Positions 33,356 to 44,016 of a stretch of DNA of 64,000 nucleotides are shown in pieces. The first letter of the stretch is position 1. The number at the start of each line of letters is the position of its first letter. This DNA comes from Pleurodeles waltl (lineage: Eukaryota; Chordata; Amphibia; Caudata; Salamandridae). The stretch lies in assembly GCF_031143425.1 (NCBI RefSeq), contig NC_090450.1:170609272-170673271 (forward strand), in the 5' to 3' direction. A program made the translations under genes and the position numbers. Below the pieces are notes generated by a model. It made no database searches. It was not told the DNA's origin and was given only the letters and a program-made list of their open reading frames with translations.

Positions 33356-36300
33356 CTATACTGTAGTCAAATTCAGAACCCTCAAATAGGTTGGGCATGT
33401 CAATTCAGAAAACTCCCCAGATAGAATACGCAAGTATGGTTGCCAGAGTTCTTTAAAGTCCCCACTCCGATGCAGTGAGGTGAGGGTGAGCTTTTCCATA
33501 GCGAGGATAAACCAGAGCTTATGTAGCCATGAAATCGTTGTCGGGATCTGCTCAGACCCCCACACGGAGAGCAACAATTGTATTGCGGCATTTAAAGCTA
33601 AAGCCATCTGTCGTCCCCTCAATGACTTCAGGGCAAAAGTGATAGGGTTGGGAAGGCCCAGCAAAATGTATGCAGGGAATCGGGGGATTTGAGTGTCAAA
33701 AGCCATGTCAACACTGTCCACTATGTATTTCCAGTACCGGTGTAGCTTGGGACAGTGCCATAATAGATGCACAAGCGACCCTCCCCCCCACACCCCCTCC
33801 AACAAAGACTAGATTTAGTGTGATCCCAGGCATGAATCCTTGTTGGGGTGTAATACCAGGAGGTGGCCACTTTATAAGCTGTCTCTGTACCTGCTGCGTT
33901 ATAAGCTGTGTGGTGCGCTCTATAAAAAACACTCTCCCACTCATCCTCCGATAACTCTCTCCCCAACTCCTTCTCCCATCTCAGTTGACCCTTAGTCTTG
34001 GGCAGGAGGGCCTCCCCTCTCAAGAGGGCATAGAGTTCAGAAACCACTCACTTATCACCCTTTTTCGTGAGAATCCATTTTTCAAACAGTGTTAACGGCC
34101 TGTCAATTAATGCTCTATTGGCTGGTAGAGGGCACAATGTCGAATTTGATAGTACATCATCCTATCCGCCTCGGTTAGACCATATGTCTCCCTAACCTGG
34201 TCAAAGGGGATAACCCCCTGCTCATCGAATAAGTATCCCACCCTTTTACAACCTCCCTCATACCATTGACGCAATGCTTCAGGCTGTAGTCCAGGACCAA
34301 AATCAGGATTCGCACCCAGGGGGGTCATTGGGGACGGGAAGGTCATCAAGCCCCCTCTGCCAGCGACTCGGTCCCACATCCTCATCGAAACCTCCGTGAC
34401 CGGGGATATGTACAGCCCCGGTGCTCTATGATGACACCTAAGCCAGGGTTCCTTCCTTATGTGAGAGCCGGCCACCGCCTGATCCATGAAACACCAATGC
34501 TTCTCAGAAGATGGACGGCTCCATTCCAACAGGAAACGCAATTTTGAAGTTTGGAAGTACCGAAGGAGGCAAGGGACCGCCAACCCACCCTGCCGCTTAG
34601 GTCGATACAGCACCTGTCGAGGTAGTCGCGCCGCCCTCCCTTCCCATATGATTCTTAGAACCGCCGATTGGAGGGTCGCTAACGTTCGTGACGGAGGCTC
34701 CAGAGGAAGCGCTTGAAACAAATACAATATACGTGGTAAGATGGTCATCTTAACTGCTGACACCCTGCCCAGCCAGGACAATTTAAGCCTCGGGCCATGT
34801 CTCTAGGTCGCGCTGCACCTCCCGGGTCAATTTCGCATAATTCAACGACGCCGTATGGGCAGCTGTGGAACCCAGCTCTATGCCCAGGTATGGAAGCCCC
34901 GAGGGAGACCATATGAAATGGAATCGGGCCCTCAGGTCCCGTTCATGCTCAGCACTGATAAACTTGCCCATAGCCTGCGATTTAAGCATGTTCATTCGGA
35001 ACCCCGAGACCCGACCAAATTCCTCTAAGACATCCATTAGCGCCGGCAGTGAGGTCATAGGCTCCGCCAAGGTAAGGATGACGTCATCCGCATATAACGA
35101 TATTAGATGCTCGTCCCCTCCAAACCTCACACCCATAATCTGAGGGTCGTCCCGGAGCCTCTGTGCCATAGGCTCCATGTAAAGCGTGAACATGAGGGGC
35201 GAGAGCGGACAGCCCTTCCTAGTCCCCCTCTGGACCGCAAGGGGTAAAGAGAGCGTCCCATTAACTCGCACCGACACTCGAGGCGCCTGATAAATGCAGC
35301 AAATCCATGCCATAAAGCCCGGACCCAGTCCGAAGCGCTCAAGCACCTTAAACAGGTACGGCCAGAAAACCCTGTTGAACGCCTTTTCAGTATCAATAGA
35401 CAGAAAGAGCGCTTCCCTACGAGAGTGCTCCGTTTTTATCCAATAGATGGAGCAGTCTCTTGGTATTATCGCTAAACTGCCTGTGCGGTATAAACCCCGT
35501 CTGGTCAGGATACACCAGGCCCGGCATATAATAATTGAGGCGGTGTGCCAAGATGCCAGTAAATAGTTTGGCATCGATATTCAGGAGGGAAATCGGCCTG
35601 TAGGAGGCGCACTCCTCAGGGTCCTTCCCCAGTTTCGGGATAACCACAATAGTGGCATCCAACATGCTAGGCGTGAGGGTGCCCGTTTGACGAAAGGAAT
35701 TAAAGAGTCGCACTAGGACGGGTGCGAGTTCCACACAGAAGGTTTTATAAAAAAGCGGAGAAAAACCGCCCGGGCCAGGTGACTTCCCAGTTTGCAGTCT
35801 AGCAATTGCAGATATAACCTCCTCTGCCCTTATAGGTTGGTCTAACGAGTTTGCCTCTTTTACTGTCAAGGAAGTAATAGCTGTACCCTGTAAAAAGGAT
35901 TCTGGTGTTGAGACGCCAGGCTCCTCAGCCCTATATAGGCCTTTATAAAATTTTGCAAAAGCCTCCGCTATTTGGTCGCTCGTATGAGCTTCTGCTCCCG
36001 AGAGGGAGCGGACCATTTTTATCAGTGACGCTGCCCGCTGCGTTCTCAACCTATGCACCAGTAGCCTCCCGCACTTGTTACTTCCTAAATAATACTTTTT
36101 TTTAAGGCAGATTACCGCATATTCTGCCCTGTCCCAGTCCAGCCTCCTCAGCTGCTTCCTCAGTTTCTCGAGCTCTCGCCATATTCTAGGAGCACCAGTA
36201 TGTTTATGTGAACGCTCCAATACCCTCACTCGCTGCTCTAGATTCTCCCTAAGTCGTCTCCTTGCCTTATTGTCCCTAGAAGAAAACAACATCACCTCAC

Positions 36301-37180
36301 CCCTCAGGACAGCCTTCAGTGCCTCCCACAATGTTGCAATACTTATGGCCCCATCATCGTTAACCTAAGGTATTCGATTATTGCCCTTTGGATCGCCTCT
36401 ACTGTTGAATCGTTCTGGAGCATCGAGTTCCTGAATCGCCACCCCGGTGTGCCCACCCGCTCCATGTCCATGTGACTCTCAACTGAAACTGGGGCATGAT
36501 CCGACAGGGCCCGTGGCTCAATCGCTGAGTTTCTAACCCGGGGGAGAAGCTCCTGAGTTGCCAGAAAAAGGTCCAACCTAGCATATGTTTTGGTTGCTGA
36601 TGAATAAAAGGAATAGTCCCGCAACGAGGGGTGCGCACTCCTCCACACATCCACCAGGCCACACTCACTCAGCCACTGCCGACCAGCATCCGACAAAGAC
36701 CCCGCCTGCCCATACCGTTGGCCTGAACGGTCCAGATCCCCGTCCATCACCAGATTAAAGTCGCCCCCCAGCAATACGGCTCCATCCGCGGATTGGAGCA
36801 GCGGAGTCAAAGCCTGTCTTAGGAAGGATTCCTGTTGGGAGTTAGGCGCATATAGGGAAGCGATCGTAAAAGAAAAACCGCCCAATCTAAGCCTCATGGC
36901 TAAAAGCCTCCCCGGAACTTCATGCAATTGTGATACCACTTCCCCAGGGAATGAGCGCGAGAGAAGTATCGCAACCCCTGCATGCTTTGATGGTAGAGAA
37001 GACCAGAACTGCCTGGGGAACCACTTAGATCGCATACGATAGGTGTCTTTGAGGACAAGATGCGTCTCCTGGAGGAGACATATATGACTCCCAGATCTCT
37101 CCAGGGCAGGACAGGATGGCAAGCCTCTTGGTGGGGTTATTGAGCCCCCTAACATTTAAGCTTATACATTTAATGGTCAT
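33356..37180 (-). pseudogene. L1 ORF2: endonuclease and reverse transcriptase, frameshifted
   Basis: ATG at 37180 (MTIKCISLNVRGLNNPTKR). The endonuclease shows SLNVRGLN, ICLLQETHL, SLYAPNS, LGGDFNLVMDGD and ALSDHAPV, so all active-site motifs are present. The RT (about 36000-34800) shows LQTGKSPGPGGFSPLFYK, CASYRPISLLN, LSIDTEKAFNRVFWPYL, GTRKGCPLSPLMF and catalytic SLYADDVIL. Then come the thumb block (GRVSAVKMTILPRILYLFQA) and the C-terminal segment (LVHLLWHCPKLHRYWKYIVD near 33740), where the Cys motif is partly lost. Frame changes occur near 37100, 36335, 35450, 34785, 34100 and 33790. The stop is at 33356. It is non-functional as it stands. Confidence 0.9.
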
Positions 37181-37519
37181 AACCCATGCGGAGGGGAAGA
37201 AGCAAAAGAACAGAATCACACCAGGGGACCTCCCCCACATAGAACTCTAGACCATCTAAAACCCCCAGGTCCAGGAGTGCCACTACAGAGAGCCAGTATC
37301 GCAGGGAAACCCAACAGCAAATAACTAACAAGCACAACAGGTGCCTACAACACAATAGTTCTCGGTCATCGAACTTCACGAGGTAAAGTCTCCACGGGGC
37401 AGTATATCCAACCATGCCAAGTAACCAGGCCCATTGCCCCCACCGCCCGACCCTCTTCAACAATCAGCATGCTGTTAGCAGGGCGGCCCAAAGCAAACCC
37501 GGACACCCCGAGCATCCTC

Positions 37520-38532
37520 CTAGGCTGAAGTTCCGGTGGCCACATTGTTCAAAGCGGATTCTCTCTCCGATCTCAGCTCCGAGGCCGTCGGGCGCTGCAA
37601 CTTCATTCTCTTCTCTTTTCTCCGCCAATGAGGGGGACCCCCCGACGGAAGAGCCGCCCCCTCGCAGGCCTCTCGGCCTATATCCTCCAGACCCAGGACA
37701 CGGCTAGCCTCCGGGATGGATTTCACCTGCCGAAGCTGCTCCTCCCAGCGGAAGACCAAGCGGAACGGGTGGCCCCAGGAATACGACACGTTATGCGCTC
37801 TCAAATGATCTGTGATCGGTTTGAATTCTCTCCCCCTCTGCAGGGTCCGCACAGATAGATCGTGGAATAGCTGTAAATCATGCCCTCGAAAGGCTACGTG
37901 CTGAAGATTGCAGGCCCGCTGTAGAATCTTTTCTTTAAGAACAAAGTTATGGAGGCAAGCTAGGATGTCTGGGGGGCGGTCTCCGGGGCCCCCAGCACGC
38001 CCAACCTGATGGACCCGATCCAGGACCACCTCCTGCTTCTCCTCCGGGCCCAGCAAGGAGCAGAACCAGTCCACCACGTAGCCTCCAATGTCCTCCTTTT
38101 CCGCGCCAACCGGGCCCTCTAATACGAATATTTTGTCGCCTCGAGCGGTTTTCCAAGTCCTCAACCGCCATCTGGAGGAGATCCTGCTGCTCACGGAGGC
38201 GGACTACCTCTTGCTGCAGTCCCGCCACCTCTTCGCCACAAGGGATCTCATTATCTTCTAGCTGCGATACACGTTCACCAAGGAGGAGACCTCTCCTCGC
38301 AGCTCCCTCACCTCCTGTGAGATGTCCCTACGTAGCTCTTGAATATCACCCCGGAGCGAATCAAACAGGGAGGTCAAAAAGCCCTTCGTAACCGGAGAGC
38401 TGGGTCCATCTCCGCACGGCTCTCAAGGGCCCTCGTCCCAGACACCTCCTCCGACGCAGTCCCCGATGTCAGGCGTGTTCCGGCAAGAATGTCCCTCACT
38501 GAGCGCTCACGTTTTGAGTTTGCCATCGCCAT
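37520..38532 (-). pseudogene. L1 ORF1: RNA-binding protein, frameshifted
   Basis: ORF1p packages L1 RNA. It starts MAMANSKRERSVRDILAG. A coiled-coil region follows (GERVSQLEDN..., AGLQQEVVRLREQQDLLQ), then the RRM entry (LENRSRRQNIRIRG) and the C-terminal domain (LQRACNLQHVAFRGHDLQLF and PFRLVFRWEEQLRQVKSI). Frame changes lie near 38390, 38285 and 38105. It stops at 37520. Confidence 0.85.
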
Positions 38533-39216
38533 TTCACACAGACCTGATCAAGACTCACCAGCTCAGTCCCACAGCGCCACCAGAGTCTCCGTCCGATGCC
38601 GCTCTGCTACTGCCTCCCCGTTAGGGACCGCACCTGGGTCCAGCCGCCAGGAGCCACCCTTCACAAACTTGTTCAAGAGTCAATCGGCAGCGAGCAGCAA
38701 TGTAGGGCCAGCCACTGGGACCCCAGCCTCCATCGGGGTCCCGCGCTCTGCTAGGCCCCAATCAGCCAGTCCACAGCAAGGAGCACTGGCTCGGGGCCCC
38801 CGAGCCAAAGGCACAGGTTGGGGCTCCCCTCCCCTCCAGGGCGCCCAGGCAGCTGAGGGCCAGTGCCTGCGACACAATCCAACTGTTCAGGGGCCCAAGG
38901 AGAGCCCCCGGGCCTCCTGCTCTCCCGGTGCCAAACTCCAAATGGCCGCCGGGGGAGAGCCCGTCTCGCATCCCAGGCCGCCTCTCAGGCCGCCCCGCGA
39001 CCACGCCCCAGCTCCAGGGTCGAGTCCCGCTCTCCCGCGGGAGCCGCCAAAACCCCGGTCCAAGTCGCCGCCGAGCGGCGAGTGCCTCAAGGGTGCTCCA
39101 CAACTTGGGGGGAGCCTCCAGGCTTCCCCCAGGCAGGCTGTGCAGCGCTTCTGTGGGTCGAGGCAGCGGAGCGCTAAAGGATCCGTCCTAGCGCTCCGCC
39201 TTCTTGGACACCCCCC
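38533..39216 (-). promoter_or_regulatory. L1 5' UTR, CpG-rich internal promoter region
   Basis: About 680 bp very rich in G, C and CpG, in contrast to the AT-rich surroundings. It lies directly upstream of ORF1 and starts at the target duplication. L1 5' UTRs carry the internal promoter; that role is inferred from position and composition. Long open frames on both strands here are a by-product of GC content. Confidence 0.75.
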
Positions 39217-39232
39217 CACAAATGTAAGTTTA
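39217..39232. repeat. L1 target-site duplication, right copy
   Basis: CACAAATGTAAGTTTA, identical to 33097-33112. Confidence 0.92.
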
Positions 39233-39624
39233 AAATGTAAAACAATTGAAATTATGTTTTCTATACTTTAGCAAAGCAACGTTACACTTATAACAAAATA
39301 TTTAACTAGTGCTAAACAATTTTCACACAAAGAAATAGCAAAATATGCAACATCACAGAAATGCAAGCACTTGCTCTCACACCAGAACTGAGAAGGTAAA
39401 GTAGAAATAGCATTTTAACACTTGGGAGGGCCACACCCAAAAATGATGTTGTTACTAATGTGAGAGGACACAGACACCCCAGATGTAATTGAATTAGAAT
39501 TAAGACATGCACCCCAAGATTAAAAAGAGGCAAGTTCTGGTTCCCCAGAGCTCACTATTAAAATACTAAAAGCTATACTACCTTACCTGAACACATCACA
39601 GGTCAGCTACCAACATTACCCACT
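39233..39624. other. no clear feature
   Basis: AT-rich; probably part of the old element containing the MULE fragment, or an intron of it. Confidence 0.35.
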
Positions 39625-40520
39625 TTTTCAAACACCCAATAGCACGCACTAAGAAAGCCACCAGTGAAACCCTTGCTGCCCCTAGAGGATTCCAAGACAT
39701 TGAAATTCCTGAATACTTATCCACTGCACATAACAATGGACCCTTCCTCCTACACGACAATCACAGTTATGACAAAATAACAATTGCAAATAATCTATTA
39801 AAAATAACCCAATGTGATACATGGATGATGGAGAGAACGTTCAAAATGTGCCCTAAACCATTAACCCAAATATTCACCATATATGGTGAGTATCAAAACG
39901 CTAACATACCCCTCATATATGCATGGCTGATGAACAAACAAAGTAGTATTTACTACGAAGTATTAGATTAAATCAAAATAAAAACTAACACCTACTCCCC
40001 AAATAAAATTATAATAGACTTTACACAGCCAGTGATACTAACACTACTTAAGCTATACCCACACACAGCAATACAGAGATGCTATTTCGACTTTAACCAA
40101 AGCATTTAGAGGCATCTCCAAAAATGTCCACTAAGTATAGAATATGCAATAAATAGCTAGTTTGCCATTGAAATTAAAAAACAAATTGCACTAGCACATG
40201 TTCCTGTGACAGAAGAAGCTAACTGCCAAACTTGCTTGTAGAACCCCATTTTCCCAACAAAATTAACAAAAATGAAGTCCCCTAATGGTCTTCTTTGGAT
40301 ACACTTGGGTTTACAGACTGCACCGCTTTGGACACTGAGGCCAACCCTAATTCCAAATGCCATGATGGAATGTCTACGACAGCACCATAGTTCGACAAGC
40401 CAAAACCAACAACGCATTAGGATGGCACGTTTTCCAAACTACACTAATAAGAACCCAACTTACACTCTGCAAATTCATAGATGCCCTCTAAATATAAAAA
40501 GCTACCAACAATTTAGGATA
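39625..40520 (+). pseudogene. MULE (Mutator-like) transposase remnant
   Basis: One frame with few stops reads through the MULE transposase core: RGFQDIEIPEYLS, GPFLLHDN, WMMERTFKMCPKPLTQIF, TIYGEYQNANIPLIYAWLMN, IIIDFTQPVI and CYFDFNQSI. The family pattern is W..DGTFK..P..F.QL.TIHG......PL.YALL..K, then DFE.A, then GC.FHF.Q..WR. The first catalytic aspartate (DG in the family) reads ER here, and stops occur at about 39968, 40109 and 40156. The C-terminal part (40260-40500, frame shifted) holds LRPTLIPNAMMECLRQHHSS. The element ends are not identified. Confidence 0.72.
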
Positions 40521-40712
40521 TAGCAATCGGTAAACCAAATCAAACCTAAGGTAAGTAAACAAATTAGTAAAATGTACAAAATGCTACAATGTTAAGTGAG
40601 AACCTTTATTAATAACAAAGGGGTAGACTCAAGCAAGGAAGGCAAAGTTGTGACAAAGGTCTTATTCTATTCAGAGATTGTGACAATTACCTTGATATAA
40701 GTAGAAGATGAA

Positions 40713-42800
40713 ATGTTGAAGGAAGGGATTAAACTAGTACAGCCACAGGACATAGAAGAGAAACATCCCTTGGGGCATAACCTTTTGAAACATCACGCTG
40801 TGCTTTGCCTAAACCAAGTGGATATATACTCCCAAGAGAGCTGCAATGGAAGAATAGTTGATGACCATAATAAAGGCAGCATTCAAGTGACAATCCCACT
40901 AGTCAATCATAAAAGAGATGGTAAGTTAGGTTGTGAAGGAATACGTCTTGGGAACCGCTATGAATGTTTGTCAGATTCATTATAACTTGAAAGAGAGTGG
41001 GGGGCATGAGCGATGTGGACTATGAGAAAGGTACTTCACACATCCAGGGGATTTTTTCTTGGAATATAGGTGGTTTTATCAAAGGCTTATGCCTGGAAGT
41101 ATTCAAAGAATTAGTGGAAACATATGAGATCTTATGCCTACAGGAAACATGGCTGTGCGAGGAGCCAACTCCGGTCAGGGTTTTTTTCTTGATCTCTAGA
41201 AGAGCAGAGAAAGCAGGTCAGGTCACCTGTCCGGAGGTTTGAGGACGTTGATATCCACTAAAGTGGCAAAAAAGTGATAGCACTGAATGTGGCCAGTAAT
41301 TGGATCCCCTCTTGCCTAGTTCAATTGTTTAATAAGGATGAAAAGATGGACTCCATAAGTCTTAATAATATGCTTATTCAGCCTGCAAATCTGAATGAGT
41401 ATGTGACTCAGCTAAAGCTTATGAAAGAGGACCTGTGAAGATTTTCACCAAAGTGTGCATCACTGATGGTATTATTATTGTGAAATTTCAATCATAAACT
41501 GGACCCTCAAAATGGTGACCTATTATATAAAGATATTTTATCCTCTTATAAAATGACCTCCGCAGCCTTCCCAACCAATGGTCATGCGTGTGGGATATGG
41601 CACTACAAGAATGTTTGGCATCATTTGGGCTGCTTAGCTTAAGCAGTAAATTCTGTACGAATTTCCAAGGAAGGCAAATCTTCAGCTATGGTAACCAGGG
41701 GTGCCCGATAGATTACATTTTAATTCAGGCATGATTCTTTTTGAGTTTTTTTTATTTTAGGGTTTTGAAATTAGATGGTAGTGATCACTGACCTAATCAC
41801 ATTGTGTTAAAATTGGGAAAACTGGAGCTTAAGGAAAAGGTTGTCCTGGTGCAAGTAGACAATACCAGGCGACGAACTACAAGGAAATCAAATAAACACC
41901 TAATGCTCCTGAGTGCTTTTCAGCAGCAACAGGAATTAATAATGGGGAATGATGAACCAGAGGATTACTTATCCTGATACAAGGAGATAATAGTGCAAGT
42001 GGTAGACCATCTACAAGCTGAAATAACAACACAAAGGCAAATGGAGAAAACAGAGTAAAGGGGGAGAAGGAAAAGAAATCTGTTGGTTTTATAGGGAATG
42101 TAGAAGTTTAAAGTGACAGATATGTAAAATGGAAAGGAACCTTAAGAAAAAGTAGGACCTAGAACAGGAAAACCTCCTACAGAGGGACAGAAAGATTTAT
42201 AAGAAACTATTGAATGGAAAGAAAAAAAGATTACCTAAACAAATGCTGGAAAGATATAATTGAGGTTATTGAAACAAAAAATATTAAGAAAGGTTGGCAT
42301 TTGGTAAAGGATGGATCTTTCAAGGAAGAAGGGAAAATTAAATGTTTGGTTCTGTGAAGATGCCTGGGTTAGCTAGTTAAACAACTCTACGACAGTGAAG
42401 GGGCTGAGGTTCCCCGTGAGACAAATTTTGTAATAAGCAAGGATCTTAACTAGCTATATTTCTATTAAAAGATCAAGGAAACAATAAACTCCCTACAATT
42501 AACAAAGGCAGCATGTCCTGATTGGTGGGCAAAATTCTGTTTCCTGACATTTCAAAAAGAGTCTTAGATTCTGGACTTTTTCCTGAAATTTGGAAGGGGT
42601 CAGTTATAAGAACAATCCGCATAAAAGATGATGTAAAGCTTGAAAAAATTATTGCTTGATTAGTCTATTAACTGTTGGGAGAAAATTATTTTCAAAGATT
42701 TTGTTGTAATTGTTGAGAGCCTGGGCGAAACCCAATAACATAATCCCACAGGAGCAAGAAGGTTTCAAAGAGGGGCATTCAACCTTTAAGGAAGGAAAGG
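40713..42800 (+). pseudogene. LINE remnant with apurinic-type endonuclease
   Basis: 40997-41242 encodes GIFSWNIGGFIKGLCLEVFK followed by ILCLQETWL, the opening of an AP-type endonuclease. Later pieces include an IDYILIQA motif near 41710 and a GSDH.PN motif near 41785 (the SDH of the endonuclease). A very decayed pre-RT region (KGSVIRTIRIKDDVKLEK, about 42596) is followed by a SHRSKKVSKRG.. stretch matching the Q.GF...HST region. The ORF at 40713-40985, ending GNRYECLSDS, may be the end of ORF1 (inference). The wording of the endonuclease motif differs from L1; the clade is not settled. The catalytic RT part is absent. Confidence 0.6.
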
Positions 42801-43880
42801 AAGGAGGAAAAGGGGGATAATAAAATGCAAAGACCATAAACCAGCGAACCGCAAATATACCTGATATTTTGGACACAGCAGTTGGCAAAGCAATGTACGT
42901 CGAGTGGTGGGGGCCCTTCTGGAAAGTTGTGACATAGTTCACTTGCAGTTCTTTAAGTGTGGAATTTCAATTTCATTTCCCTAAACCTTGGAAAAGCAGA
43001 GACTTGACAAATACTGCAAAAGGATGATGGCTAAATCTAGGAGGCAGCCAAGCGAGCCTCCCAGGGTTCACAGTAGCAGTGAGAGCAGGGTCTGGGACTG
43101 ATCTAGGCCAGGTCGGGAGAGGCAATATGGAGCTACCAGAGGTTACATCAGGAGATCGGAGCTCTACCTCTTCAGGGAATGTGTTGGACTAGAAGAGGAG
43201 GAATCAGACCTCAAGCAGACCTCCCTTGTCCCAGAAAAGGACTTTGATATTGCCCACCGAGGTCTAGGCCAGGATAGCCATACTATGGAGCACTGAAGGA
43301 GTAACCCAGAGTGCCTGGAGGTGCAAGGGGCTTCGGTGGACAAGGGGGCCCCTCTGCCTAGGAAGAAGAGATTGGGAGGAGTCCACAAGAGGAGGGGTTT
43401 GCAATCCTCACCCAGACGAGTCAGTTGGCCAGGAGAAAATGCACAATAAACTTGGGTGTTCAAATATGGATACTAACATGGTTGTACCTTCCACTCCTAA
43501 GGCCAAGGGGGGGTATGGTTGGGGCTAATAGCTTCCTTGCTCAGTTAACATTGAGAGCAGTCCCAGTCCGGGAGGTCCAGCTTGATTACATATATTATAC
43601 ACTAAAGATCTCCAAGGGTCGCCCCTTGTCAGATACAAAACAATTTCAAATAGATTTTCCGTGTTGAAGGAGACTACTGAGAAAGTTGCAGGACCAGGCT
43701 CAGAGGCAGGATCAGACCTGGCATCGGACCAGATGGTACAGAAGTTTATTACAAAGGAGCGTGCTTACTGAAAGAGTGTTAGCTTTAGACAAAAAAATTA
43801 TGACCTTAATGACTGGACAGTAGGGGATGGAGAATGGATTGACACTCCTGGAAGAACACTCAAAGTCCAACATTGGTAGA
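42801..43880. other. no clear gene
   Basis: No motif recognised. Short ORFs at 43164-43667 and a readable stretch near 43670-43860 (GSDLASDQMVQKFITKERAY) suggest an old ORF1- or gag-like sequence but support no family call. Confidence 0.35.
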
Positions 43881-43905
43881 AGTATGTATGTATGTATGTA
43901 AGTAT
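43881..43905. repeat. TATG microsatellite at the LINE 3' end
   Basis: AGTATGTATGTATGTATGTA then AGTAT; the tetranucleotide tail of the adjoining CR1/L2-like LINE. Confidence 0.85.
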
Positions 43906-44016
43906 ATTTATAAAGCGCATTCCGGCTCACAGAGAGCATCGAAGCGCTAACATAGGTAAAAACGTCACTACACTCATAAGGAAGCCCCAACCCACAGAAG
44001 GACAAAAAAGAAAGGA

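Larger units (their letters stand above)
33113..39216 (-). mobile_element. full-length L1 retrotransposon, minus strand (6104 bp)
   Basis: Bounded by identical 16-bp target duplications. On the minus strand it begins with a G-run (GGGGGGTGTCCAAGAAGG), has a CpG-rich 5' UTR of about 680 bp, ORF1, a spacer of about 340 bp, ORF2, and a short 3' UTR ending with an AATAAA signal near 33130. There is no long poly-A tail at the junction. ORFs carry several frameshifts but the long stretches are still open, so it is a fairly young copy. It has landed in older sequence that continues into a MULE remnant. Confidence 0.92.

Noticed and set aside
38339..39271. 310-codon plus-strand ORF, Pro/Arg/Ser-rich
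   Set aside because: It lies over the GC-rich 5' UTR and start of ORF1 of the minus-strand L1. The long open frames there on both strands come from base composition.
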